Assembly: GCF_019186805.1 (NCBI RefSeq)
Contig: NZ_CP066783.1
Coordinates: 1,997,501 to 2,061,500 of the forward strand
Direction: 5' to 3'
Source of the DNA: Comamonas fluminis
GTDB taxonomy: Bacteria; Pseudomonadota; Gammaproteobacteria; Burkholderiales; Burkholderiaceae_C
DNA length: 64,000 bases
The first letter of the stretch is position 1, and each line of letters starts with the position of its first letter. The position numbers and the translations under genes are program-made. Positions 44,119-52,198 of this stretch are shown here, one piece after another. Under the pieces are notes generated by a model, which saw nothing but the letters and a program-made list of their open reading frames with translations, was not told the DNA's origin and made no database searches.

Positions 44119-44730
44119 ATGAGTACAGCTTCCACCTCCCATCCCTGCCTGCCGCGCAGCCTGTTTTTGCTGGGCGGCCAGAAAAGCGGTAAATCGCGCC
44201 GCGCCGAGTTGCTGGCCCGCCAGTGGCTGGAGGCTGACGCCCGCCATGAGGCGGTGCTGGTGGCCACTGGCCAGGCCTGGGATGCGGAAATGGTGGAGCG
44301 CATTGCCCGCCACCAGCGTGACCGCGCCGAGCGCGTGCCGGGCATGCAGACTCTTGAGGAGCCGCGTGAACTGGCCCGCGTGCTGGTGCAGCACAGCCAG
44401 CCAGAGAAGCTGCTGGTGATTGACTGCCTGACGCTGTGGCTGACGAACTGGTTGATGCCTGTTGAATCAACAGAATCTAAACAAAATCAGCCTCAAGTCC
44501 AGGACTGGAATGCGCAGCTAGCTCTCTTTTTGGAAGCGCTGGACGGTGCCAAAGGGCCCGTCATCATCGTGGGCAACGAAATTGGTCTGGGCGTGATTCC
44601 CATGGGCAAAGAGGTGCGTGCGTTTGTGGACGCGCTGGGCGTGCTCAACCAGCAAGTGGCGGCGTACTGTGAAAGTGTCACGCTGATGTGTGCGGGTCTG
44701 CCCGTCGCGGTCAAGGGAGTGCAGCCATGA
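44119..44730 (+). CDS. cobU: Bifunctional adenosylcobinamide kinase/guanylyltransferase
   Basis: I use the ATG at 44119 (MSTASTSHPC). The 203-residue enzyme phosphorylates adenosylcobinamide and adds GMP. It has the P-loop LLGGQKSGKSRRAE, then ERIARHQRDR, IDCLTLWLTN and VIIVGNEIGLGVIPMGKEVRAFVD. Between WLTNWLM and the next helix there is a Gln/Ser-rich insert (VESTESKQNQPQVQ) that looks like dispersed-repeat sequence read in frame. Its stop overlaps btuF by four bases. Confidence 0.94.
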   Translation: MSTASTSHPCLPRSLFLLGGQKSGKSRRAELLARQWLEADARHEAVLVATGQAWDAEMVERIARHQRDRAERVPGMQTLEEPRELARVLVQHSQPEKLLVIDCLTLWLTNWLMPVESTESKQNQPQVQDWNAQLALFLEALDGAKGPVIIVGNEIGLGVIPMGKEVRAFVDALGVLNQQVAAYCESVTLMCAGLPVAVKGVQP

Positions 44731-45641
44731 AGCGCGCCCCATGGTTGAAATTTGCCGCTGCGCTGACGCTGGGCCTGAGCGGCGCACTGACCACGGTCAG
44801 CGCCCTGGCCGCCGTGCAAATTACCGATGCGCGTGGTGTGCAAGTCAGCTTGCCGCAGGCACCGCAGCGCATCGTCAGCCTGCTGCCCTCGTTGACGGAA
44901 AGCCTGTGCGCGCTGGATGCCTGCAAACGGCTGGTGGGGGTGGATCGCTACTCCAACTGGCCCGCCCACGTCAAAACCGTGCCCGTGGTGGGCGGCGGGC
45001 TGGATCCCAATGTTGAGGCCATCGTCGCGCTCAGGCCTGACCTGGTGCTGGTCTCCACCGCATCGCGGGCTGTGGGGCGGCTGGAGGCGCTGGGGCTGAA
45101 AGTGGTGGCGCTGGAGCCGCGCACGCAGGCCGAAGCCCGCGTGGTGCTGCAGAAAATTGGCACGCTGCTGCAACTGCCACCCGAGCAGGGCGCAGACAAA
45201 GTCTGGGCGGCGATTGAAGCCGATATGCAGCGCGCTGCAGACAGCGTGCCGCCCGCCATGCGCGGCAAGCGTGTGTACTTTGAAGCCAGCCGTGGCCCTT
45301 ATGCCGCGGGTGAAAAATCCTTTATTGGCGAGACCTTGACGCTGCTGCATCTGCGCAATGTGATTGACGCCAAGCTGGGCCCGTTTCCGCGCATCAACCC
45401 CGAATATGTGGTCAAGGCCGACCCCGATGTGCTGATGGCGGGAGAGCGCAGCTGGAAAACCGGCGTGCCTGAATACCCGGGCTGGGCGCAGATGCGCGCC
45501 GTCAAAGCGGGTGCGATTTGCCAGTTCACGCCAGACCAGTCTGATGTGCTGGTGCGCCCCGGCCCGCGCATGGCCGAGGCCGCCCATATTCTGGCGCGCT
45601 GCCTGCAAGGGCTGGCGCAAAAACAGGGCGCTTCGAAATGA
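44727..45641 (+). CDS. btuF: Cobalamin ABC transporter periplasmic binding protein
   Basis: The start at 44727 overlaps the cobU stop (ATGA). The 304-residue protein has a signal peptide (KRAPWLKFAAALTLGL...ALAAVQI). The BtuF/FecB-like domain has QRIVSLLPSLTESLCALDA, VGVDRYSNWP and VEAIVALRPDLVLVST. It captures corrinoid delivered by BtuB and hands it to the BtuCD transporter encoded just downstream. Confidence 0.93.
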   Translation: MKRAPWLKFAAALTLGLSGALTTVSALAAVQITDARGVQVSLPQAPQRIVSLLPSLTESLCALDACKRLVGVDRYSNWPAHVKTVPVVGGGLDPNVEAIVALRPDLVLVSTASRAVGRLEALGLKVVALEPRTQAEARVVLQKIGTLLQLPPEQGADKVWAAIEADMQRAADSVPPAMRGKRVYFEASRGPYAAGEKSFIGETLTLLHLRNVIDAKLGPFPRINPEYVVKADPDVLMAGERSWKTGVPEYPGWAQMRAVKAGAICQFTPDQSDVLVRPGPRMAEAAHILARCLQGLAQKQGASK

Positions 45642-46669
45642 ATGCAATGGCGTCAGCCAGGATGCGCGGGCTGGCCGCCCCATGGCTGCTGCTGTGGCTG
45701 GTGCTGGCCGGCATGGTGCTGGCCGTGCTGGGCGCAGGGGTTGGCAGCACAGGTTTTGAGAGTGTGTGGAAGGCCCATGCCGACCCACTGGCCTGGCAAA
45801 TCGTGATGGAGATCCGCCTGCCGCGCACGGCCGGTGCTTTGCTGGCTGGTGGATTGCTGGGGCTGGCGGGGGCCATTGCACAGGGCGTTTTTCGCAATCC
45901 GCTGGCAGACCCCTATTTGCTGGGCAGTGCCTCGGGCGCATCGCTGGGCGTGGCGCTGGCCATGGCGGCGCTGGGAACATCGCCTTTTGCTCTGGGCGCG
46001 CTGGCGCTCTGGGGGGTGACGGGGGCAGCCTTCGTCGGCGCGGTGGCGGCGGTGATTTTGACGCTGGCTCTGGCCAAAGGCGTGCACAACACCATGCGCC
46101 TGCTGCTTGCAGGGGTGATTGTGGGCGTGGTGCTGGGCGCGGCGTCATCACTGGTGCTGATTCGCAACCCCGACATCATGCAGGCCATGCAGTCTTTCAT
46201 GCTGGGCAGCACGGCGTTTGTGGGCTGGAATGCCTGCGCGCTGATGCTTTGGGTGCTGCTGCCCACGCTGGCGCTGGCCTGGAGCCTGAGCCGCGTGCTG
46301 GATGGCCTAGCGCTGGGCGAGGCCACGGCCCACAGCCTGGGCCTGCCACTGGGCCCGCTGCGCCTGCTGCTGATTGTGCTGCTGGCCATGGCCACGGGTA
46401 CGGCGGTGGCGCAGACGGGGCTGATTGCTTTTGTGGGCCTGGCTGCACCGCACTTGGTGCGGTCGATGGTGCGCGCGCTGCACCGCTGGCTGCTGGTGCT
46501 GAGCTGCCTGATGGGCGCTGTGCTGCTGCTGGCCGCCGATTTGCTGGCGCGCTGGCTGGTGGCACCGCAAGAGCTGCCCATTGGCGTGCTGACCGCCGTG
46601 CTGGGTGGCAGCTACCTGCTGTGGCTGATGCACCGGCGCGGCGCGCTGCAAGGCGGGGAGGGCGCATGA
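45638..46669 (+). CDS. btuC: Cobalamin ABC transporter permease
   Basis: The 343-residue protein is a FecCD-family permease with about ten membrane helices. Signature parts are RLPRTAGALLAGGLLGLAGAIAQGVFRNPLADPYLLG and GLIAFVGLAAPHLVR. It overlaps btuF and btuD by four bases on each side. Context assigns it to B12 uptake rather than siderophore uptake. Confidence 0.94.
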   Translation: MNAMASARMRGLAAPWLLLWLVLAGMVLAVLGAGVGSTGFESVWKAHADPLAWQIVMEIRLPRTAGALLAGGLLGLAGAIAQGVFRNPLADPYLLGSASGASLGVALAMAALGTSPFALGALALWGVTGAAFVGAVAAVILTLALAKGVHNTMRLLLAGVIVGVVLGAASSLVLIRNPDIMQAMQSFMLGSTAFVGWNACALMLWVLLPTLALAWSLSRVLDGLALGEATAHSLGLPLGPLRLLLIVLLAMATGTAVAQTGLIAFVGLAAPHLVRSMVRALHRWLLVLSCLMGAVLLLAADLLARWLVAPQELPIGVLTAVLGGSYLLWLMHRRGALQGGEGA

Positions 46670-47454
46670 GCGACATGAGCTCCGCACTGGCGGTTTCTGG
46701 CTTGCGCGTGCAACTGGGCGAGCGCGAAGTGCTGCGCAGCATTGATCTGCAAATTACGCCAGCGCGTTGGACCGCCATTGTCGGCCCCAATGGCGCGGGC
46801 AAATCCACACTGCTGCGCGCCATGGCAGGCATGCAGGCTGGCCATCAGAGCCAGAGCGGGCAGGTGCTGCTGCAGGGCCGCGCCTTGCAGAGCTGGGGCA
46901 GCCGTGACCGCGCCAAAGCGCTGGCCTGGCTGGGTCAGAACCAGACCGTGGCCGGTGAGATGTCGGTGTATGACGTGGTCATGCTGGGCCGTTTGCCGCA
47001 CCAGGGCTGGTTGGCCCCGGCCAGCGCGGCTGACCATGCGGCGGTGCAGCAGGCACTGCGCGAAACCCATGCCTGGGACTGGCGTGCCCGCAGTCTGGGC
47101 CAGTTGTCGGGCGGCGAGCGCCAGCGCGTGCTGCTGGCGCGGGCGCTGGCCGTGCAGGCGCAGGTGCTGTTGATGGACGAGCCGCTGGCCAACCTGGACC
47201 CCCCGCATCAGACCGACTGGATGCTGACCGCACGCAAGCTGGTGCAGCAGGGGGCGACCGTGGTCAGCGTGCTGCATGAGCTGTCGTTTGCCCTGCTGGC
47301 CGACGAGATGGTCATCTTGCAGGACGGGCGCGTCATTCAACACGGCAGTTGCGCCGACCCCGTAACGCACCGCGCGCTGGAATCCGTTTTTGAAAACCGC
47401 ATTCAGGTGCGAGCGCTGGACGGCCACTGGCTGGCCCTGCCGCGCCTTGCCTGA
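46666..47454 (+). CDS. btuD: Cobalamin ABC transporter ATPase
   Basis: The start at 46666 overlaps the btuC stop. The 262-residue protein has Walker A GPNGAGKST, the signature LSGGERQRVLLARALAV, Walker B VLLMDEPLANLD and a switch His in LHELSFAL. It powers BtuC. Confidence 0.94.
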   Translation: MSDMSSALAVSGLRVQLGEREVLRSIDLQITPARWTAIVGPNGAGKSTLLRAMAGMQAGHQSQSGQVLLQGRALQSWGSRDRAKALAWLGQNQTVAGEMSVYDVVMLGRLPHQGWLAPASAADHAAVQQALRETHAWDWRARSLGQLSGGERQRVLLARALAVQAQVLLMDEPLANLDPPHQTDWMLTARKLVQQGATVVSVLHELSFALLADEMVILQDGRVIQHGSCADPVTHRALESVFENRIQVRALDGHWLALPRLA

Positions 47455-47504
47455 TTTTTAAGTCTTTTTGCCTTGTAGCCATTGTTGGATAAGCGGGAGC
47501 AGCT

Positions 47505-48074
47505 ATGAATATTGAAACACCACCCTCTGAAAAGCCCTACGAAAAACCCGAGGGCGAGCGCCGTGGCCTGGTCATTGTCAACACCGGCAATGGCAAGGGC
47601 AAAAGCACAGCAGCCTTTGGCCTGGCGTTTCGCGCCACGGGCCGGGGCAAGGCCGTCAAGGTCTATCAGTTCATGAAAGTGCCCACCGCCCGCTTTGGCG
47701 AGCATCGTCTGGCCGAGCAGGTCGGCCTGCCGATTGAAGGTCTGGGCGACGGCTTCAGCTGGAAGAGCAAAGACCTGGACCACTCTGCCCAGCTGGCGCG
47801 TGATGGCTGGGAAAAGTCCAAGGCCGATATTCTCTCGGGCGAGTACTTCCTCGTTGTGCTCGACGAGATCACCTACCCGCTGATCTATGGCTGGCTGCCG
47901 CTGCAGGAGGTGCTGGACACGCTGGCCGCCCGCCCCAAGGACGTGCATGTCTGCCTGACGGGTCGCCGCTGTCCCCAGGAAATCATCGACATCGCCGACA
48001 CGGTGACCGAGATGACGATGGTCAAGCACGCCTTCCAGGCGGGTATTCCCGCGCAAAGAGGCATTGAGGATTAA
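47505..48074 (+). CDS. cobO: Cob(I)yrinic acid a,c-diamide adenosyltransferase
   Basis: The 189-residue enzyme moves the adenosyl group of ATP to the cobalt. It shows the P-loop NTGNGKGKSTAAFG and AFRATGRGKAVKVYQFMK. EYFLVVLDEITYPLIYGW, VHVCLTGRRCPQEIIDIADTVTEM and the final AQRGIED are typical of CobO/BtuR. A GCGGGAGCAG stretch lies before the start. The product feeds CobQ. Confidence 0.95.
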   Translation: MNIETPPSEKPYEKPEGERRGLVIVNTGNGKGKSTAAFGLAFRATGRGKAVKVYQFMKVPTARFGEHRLAEQVGLPIEGLGDGFSWKSKDLDHSAQLARDGWEKSKADILSGEYFLVVLDEITYPLIYGWLPLQEVLDTLAARPKDVHVCLTGRRCPQEIIDIADTVTEMTMVKHAFQAGIPAQRGIED

Positions 48075-48110
48075 TGGCGTGCGCCGCACCAGCGGCGCGA
48101 CAATAGACCC

Positions 48111-48866
48111 ATGACCGAATCCACGACCAAGCCCTTCGCAACGATTGCCGCCACGCCTTTCACCGAGGCGGAGCGCGCTGCTGTCTATCGCGCCATTTAT
48201 GAGCGCCGCGATATGCGCCACTTTGCGGGAGGCGAGGTCAGCGATGAGGTGCTGCTGCGCCTGCTGCGTGCGGCCCACCATGCGCCCAGCGTCGGCTTTA
48301 TGCAGCCCTGGCGCTTTATCCGTGTGAAAAGCCGTGCGATGCGCGAGCAGATTCACGCCCTGGTGGAGGAAGAGCGCGTGCGTACCGCCCATGCCTTGGG
48401 CGAGCGTGAAGAAGACTTCATGAAGCTCAAAGTGCAGGGCGTGCTGGATGCGGCCGAGGTGCTGGTCGTGGCCATGCCCCCGGGCCGCGAGGCGCATATT
48501 TTCGGCCGCCGCACCTTGCCCGAGATGGACATTGCCAGCAGCGCCTGCGCCATTCAAAACCTGTGGCTGGCTGCGCGGGCCGAAGGGCTGGGCATGGGCT
48601 GGGTGTCGATTTTTGACCCGGTGGCGCTGGCGCATCTGCTGCAAATGCCCGAAGGTGCGCACCCGCTGGGCGTGCTGTGCCTGGGCCCTGTCGATGCCTA
48701 TTACGCCGAACCCATGCTGCAGCAGGAAAAATGGGCCAGCCGCGCTCCGCTGGAAGACATGCTGATGGCCGATGTGTGGGATGACAGCCGCATGGCTGCG
48801 CACACCGCGAACACGACGCAAACGACGCAAACGAAGCAAGGGGCGAAAGGTAAGCCTGGCGCATGA
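48111..48866 (+). CDS. bluB: 5,6-dimethylbenzimidazole synthase
   Basis: The 251-residue nitroreductase-like enzyme turns reduced FMN into 5,6-dimethylbenzimidazole with oxygen. BluB features are YERRDMRHFAGGEVSDEVLLRLLRAAHHAPSVGFMQPWRF, then GRRTLPEMDIASSACAIQNLWLAARAEGLGMGWVSIFDP. A Thr/Gln-rich tail (ANTTQTTQTKQGAKG) at the C-terminus is not part of the family. It gives the strain its own lower ligand under aerobic conditions. Its end overlaps cbiB by four bases. Confidence 0.95.
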   Translation: MTESTTKPFATIAATPFTEAERAAVYRAIYERRDMRHFAGGEVSDEVLLRLLRAAHHAPSVGFMQPWRFIRVKSRAMREQIHALVEEERVRTAHALGEREEDFMKLKVQGVLDAAEVLVVAMPPGREAHIFGRRTLPEMDIASSACAIQNLWLAARAEGLGMGWVSIFDPVALAHLLQMPEGAHPLGVLCLGPVDAYYAEPMLQQEKWASRAPLEDMLMADVWDDSRMAAHTANTTQTTQTKQGAKGKPGA

Positions 48867-49948
48867 CGGTCATCAGCTGGTGGGAGATTTTTGCCTGGTC
48901 GTTCAGCCCGCTGGGCTGGCTGTGGCAGGCCGTCACAGCGGCTGATGCGCAATCGTTTTTGCCCTCTGCCCACAATCTGTGCAATGTGCTGATCGCCATT
49001 CTGGTGGCGCTGGCGCTGGACCGCCTCTGGGGCGAACCACCCGTGTGGCTGCACCCTGTGGTCTATATGGGCAAGGTGCTGGGCGCACTGGGGCGCGTGC
49101 TGGCACCGCGCACCGAGGTGGCGAACGATTACCTGCGTTTTGTGCTTGCAGCGCTTGTCTGGTGCGCGCTGGCAGCTATTGTTTTTATAGGTTATTGGAT
49201 CATCCAGTTTTTTCTGCCCTATCAGCCCTGGTGGCTGCCGGGGATCTGCGTGGGTGTATTGCTCAAGCCGCTGCTGTCCTGGCGCATGCTCAAGGACGAA
49301 GTGCTGGCGGTGGAAGCCGCGCTGCAGCAGTCCTTGCCCGCAGGCCGCGAGCGCCTGAGCTGGCTGGTCAGCCGCGATACATCGCAGCTGGATGCTGCCA
49401 CGGTGCGCGAAAGCGCCATCGAGACGCTGGCAGAAAACCTGGCCGATTCGGTGATTGCGCCACTGTTCTGGTTTCTGGTCGCCGGTCTTCCGGGCGCTGC
49501 TGTGTATCGGCTAGCCAATACGGCCGATGCCATGTGGGGCTACCCCGGCTGGCGCGGGCAGGGCGATCAGCGCCGCCACTGGCAGTGGGCCGGCAAATGG
49601 GCGGCGCGGGCGGACGATGTGCTGAACTGGATTCCTGCCCGCATCACGGCGGCATGGCTGGCGCTGGTGGCAGGTGGCGTGCACTGGCAAGGTCTGCGCC
49701 GCGATGCGCAAGTGACGCCGTCGCCCAACGGCGGTTGGCCCATGGGCGCCATGGCGCGGGCGCTGGGCGTGCATCTGTCCAAGCCCGGCGTTTACCAGTT
49801 GAATCCCGAGGGCAGGGTGCCAGAGTCGGCTGATTTGCAACGCTCTATCCATCTGGCATCGAAAGTGGTCGCAGTCCAGGTGTTCTGTGCGGTCGTAGCT
49901 ATGATTTTGATGAGCATCTGGATGTGGAAGGTCAGCGCCCATGGCTGA
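48863..49948 (+). CDS. cbiB: Adenosylcobinamide-phosphate synthase (CbiB)
   Basis: The 361-residue membrane protein attaches aminopropanol (or its phosphate) to adenosylcobyric acid. Conserved parts are LDRLWGEPPVWLHPVVYMGK, SRDTSQLDAATVRESAIETLAENLADSVIAPLFWF and RLANTADAMWGY. The N-terminal 30 residues are longer than usual. Two stretches (about 49172-49196 and 49895-49915) look like copies of the dispersed AGCTAT-type repeat and encode the hydrophobic AAIVFIGYWI and VAMILMSI. The end overlaps the next gene by eight bases. Confidence 0.93.
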   Translation: MTVISWWEIFAWSFSPLGWLWQAVTAADAQSFLPSAHNLCNVLIAILVALALDRLWGEPPVWLHPVVYMGKVLGALGRVLAPRTEVANDYLRFVLAALVWCALAAIVFIGYWIIQFFLPYQPWWLPGICVGVLLKPLLSWRMLKDEVLAVEAALQQSLPAGRERLSWLVSRDTSQLDAATVRESAIETLAENLADSVIAPLFWFLVAGLPGAAVYRLANTADAMWGYPGWRGQGDQRRHWQWAGKWAARADDVLNWIPARITAAWLALVAGGVHWQGLRRDAQVTPSPNGGWPMGAMARALGVHLSKPGVYQLNPEGRVPESADLQRSIHLASKVVAVQVFCAVVAMILMSIWMWKVSAHG

Positions 49949-50936
49949 AGTGACCCATGGCGGAACCGATGCGCTGGGCGTGCCCGCGCATGATTTTTCG
50001 ACCAATCGCAACGCCTGCGGGCCATGCCCTGCCGCGGTGATGGCGCTGCGGGCTGCGCATGTGGCGCAGTACCCCGACCCGCACTACACCGATCTGCGCG
50101 CACAGCTGGCCGCCTTTCATGGCGTGGCGGTGCAGCGTATTCTCATCGGCGGCAGCAGCAGTGAGCTGATTCACCGCATCACCTTGCATGTGGTGCGCTG
50201 CGGCGGCAAAAGCGTGCAGTTTCCGCAGCACCACTATGGCGACTATCTGCAGGCGGCGCGGGTGTGGCGGCTGGCGCTGTGCAGCCGCACAGAAGTGGCA
50301 GCGCCGCCGCTGCTGAGCTGGGCCTGCGAGCCGTCGAGCCCGCTGGGTGCGCTGGAAGACATCTGGCCCGCGTGGCAGGCAGCGCCAGCGCCCAAAGAGT
50401 GGCGTGTGCTGGACTGCGCCTATCGCCCGCTGTGGCTGGAGGGGGAAGCGCCTGAGCGTGCACTGGATACCGTCTGGCAGCTGTGGACGCCGAACAAGGC
50501 ACTGGGCATGACGGGCGTGCGCGCTGCCTATGCCATTGCCCCCACACATGCCACCGCGCATGAGCTGCAGGCCCTGCGTGATCTGGCGGCTTCCTGGGTG
50601 GCTGGCTCGCATGGCGTGGCCATGCTGCAGGCCTGGGTCAGTGAAGAGGTGCAGCAATGGCTGGCGCAAAGCCGCATGACGCTGCAGCGCTGGAAGGCGC
50701 AGCAACTGGCGCTGTGCCAGCGGCTGGGCTGGCAGGTGCTGCCTGGCCATCAAGCCAATTACTTTGTGGCGCGCCTGCCGATTGAAGATATGGCTGCAGC
50801 CTTGGCTGCCTTGCGCAAGCAGGGCGTCAAGCTGCGTGACTGCGCCAGCTTTGGCCTGCCGGGACATGTGCGGCTGGGCGTGCTGGCACCGGTATCGCAG
50901 GCGGCGCTGGAGCGTGCGTGGCTCAGCCTTCTATGA
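49941..50936 (+). CDS. cobD: Threonine-phosphate decarboxylase-like aminotransferase (CobD/CobC)
   Basis: The 331-residue PLP enzyme is a class I/II aminotransferase fold. It shows FSTNRNACGPCPAAVMALR, QYPDPHYTDLRAQLAAFHG and the PLP lysine in TPNKALGMTGVRAAY. In cobalamin clusters this family supplies aminopropanol phosphate from threonine phosphate. It is named cobD in Salmonella and cobC in Pseudomonas. The N-terminal region is shorter than in Salmonella CobD, so the assignment rests on fold and context. Confidence 0.85.
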   Translation: MAEVTHGGTDALGVPAHDFSTNRNACGPCPAAVMALRAAHVAQYPDPHYTDLRAQLAAFHGVAVQRILIGGSSSELIHRITLHVVRCGGKSVQFPQHHYGDYLQAARVWRLALCSRTEVAAPPLLSWACEPSSPLGALEDIWPAWQAAPAPKEWRVLDCAYRPLWLEGEAPERALDTVWQLWTPNKALGMTGVRAAYAIAPTHATAHELQALRDLAASWVAGSHGVAMLQAWVSEEVQQWLAQSRMTLQRWKAQQLALCQRLGWQVLPGHQANYFVARLPIEDMAAALAALRKQGVKLRDCASFGLPGHVRLGVLAPVSQAALERAWLSLL

Positions 50937-50982
50937 CCTTGCCGCCCAGACTGCACATGCGCAAGGCGCTACTATTTCCTCT

Positions 50983-51795
50983 ATGGACTCTGAAACACTG
51001 AAGCTGCGCTCTGTGCTGGTGGAGCGCTATGTCACGCCGCTGCGTGAAGGCGGCTCCATGCCCGCAATTGTCGAAGCCGATGACCTGGGCACCTATGTGC
51101 TCAAGTTTCGCGGCGCCGGGCAGGGCGTGCGTGCGCTTATGGCCGAAGTCATCTCGGGCGGCATTGCGCGGGCGCTGGGTTTGCCGGTGCCAGAGATTGT
51201 GCTGGCGCAGCTGAACGGTGACCTGTCCCGCACCGAATCCGACCCCGAAATTCAGGACCTGATTCGCGCCAGCGACGGCCTGAACGTGGCACTGGACTAT
51301 CTGCCCGGGGCCATCAATTTCGACCCGGCGGTGGATGTGGTGGACAGCGACTTCGCCTCGCGGCTGGTGTGGTTTGACACGCTGGTCAGCAATGTGGACC
51401 GCACAGCGCGCAACACCAATATGCTGATGTGCAAAAAGCAGCCTTGGCTGATCGACCACGGCGCAAGCCTGACGTTTCACCACGCATGGAACGGTGTGGT
51501 GGCCGACCCGAGCAAGCCCTTTGCGCCCAGCAGCGAGCATGTGCTGCTGCCGCTGGCCAGCCAGATTGCGCAGGTGGATGCTGAACTGGCAGAAAAGCTG
51601 ACGCCCGAGGTGCTGCGCGCTATTGTTGATGAGGTGCCCGACTGCTTTCTGGCGCAGGCGGCGAGTGAGCGCGGCGGTGACAGTGATGTGCTGAGCGATG
51701 TGCAGGCGCACCGGGCCGCCTATGTGAATTATTTTGTGGCCCGGCTTGCCGAGCGTGGCCGCTGGGTGCAAGGAGTGATTGATGCACGGGCATGA
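50983..51795 (+). CDS. HipA-like kinase-fold protein (HipA_2 type)
   Basis: The start at 50983 (MDSETLKLRSVLVERY) gives a 270-residue protein. It has LGTYVLKFRGAGQGVRALMAEVISGGIARALGLPVP near the N-terminus, with a Lys where a kinase would hold ATP. LVWFDTLVSNVDRTARNTNMLM and WLIDHGASLTFH look like the catalytic Asp/Asn and metal-binding Asp of HipA-type kinases. These match the HipA_2 family (PF20613). No HipB-type antitoxin is present. Its partner is the DUF3037 gene, which overlaps it. It sits inside the cobalamin operon between cobD and cobQ, with no known role there. Confidence 0.85.
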   Translation: MDSETLKLRSVLVERYVTPLREGGSMPAIVEADDLGTYVLKFRGAGQGVRALMAEVISGGIARALGLPVPEIVLAQLNGDLSRTESDPEIQDLIRASDGLNVALDYLPGAINFDPAVDVVDSDFASRLVWFDTLVSNVDRTARNTNMLMCKKQPWLIDHGASLTFHHAWNGVVADPSKPFAPSSEHVLLPLASQIAQVDAELAEKLTPEVLRAIVDEVPDCFLAQAASERGGDSDVLSDVQAHRAAYVNYFVARLAERGRWVQGVIDARA

Positions 51796-52195
51796 GGTGT
51801 ACGACTACGCAGTCGTGCGAGTGGTCCCGCGCGTGGAGCGCGAGGAATTTGTGAACGCAGGCGTCATCCTCTCCTGCCAGCGCACGGGTCATCTGCAGGC
51901 TGCCATTGCACTGGATGAAAAGCGCCTGCTGGCGCTGGACCCGAATGTGGATCTGGAGACCGTGCACCGCCACCTGAGCGCGATTGTGGCGATTTGCGAA
52001 GGCGCGGCCCATGGCGGGCCGATTGCCCAGCTGCCCCTGCGCTCGCGCTATCACTGGCTGACGGCCAAGCGCAGCAGCATGATTCAGACCTCGCCCTCGC
52101 ACATGGGGCTGTGCCTGCAGCCCGGTGAGGCGCTGACTCGCATCATGCAGCGCATGGTGCTTCCGATTTCTGTAGAACAAATATCCGAAAACTGA
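51782..52195 (+). CDS. DUF3037 family protein
   Basis: The ATG at 51782 has AAGGAG eight bases upstream, inside the end of the HipA-like gene (14-base overlap). The 137-residue protein has YDYAVVRVVPRVEREEFVNAGVIL and RSRYHWLTAKRSSMIQTSPSHMG, both typical of DUF3037. This family often accompanies HipA_2 proteins and its function is unknown. The cobQ start lies three bases after its stop, so all are on one transcript. Confidence 0.88.
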   Translation: MHGHEVYDYAVVRVVPRVEREEFVNAGVILSCQRTGHLQAAIALDEKRLLALDPNVDLETVHRHLSAIVAICEGAAHGGPIAQLPLRSRYHWLTAKRSSMIQTSPSHMGLCLQPGEALTRIMQRMVLPISVEQISEN

Positions 52196-52198
52196 GAC

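Noticed and set aside
50983..52195. HipA-like/DUF3037 pair considered as a classical HipBA toxin-antitoxin system
   Set aside because: No helix-turn-helix HipB-like gene is present, and DUF3037 is not a known antitoxin.
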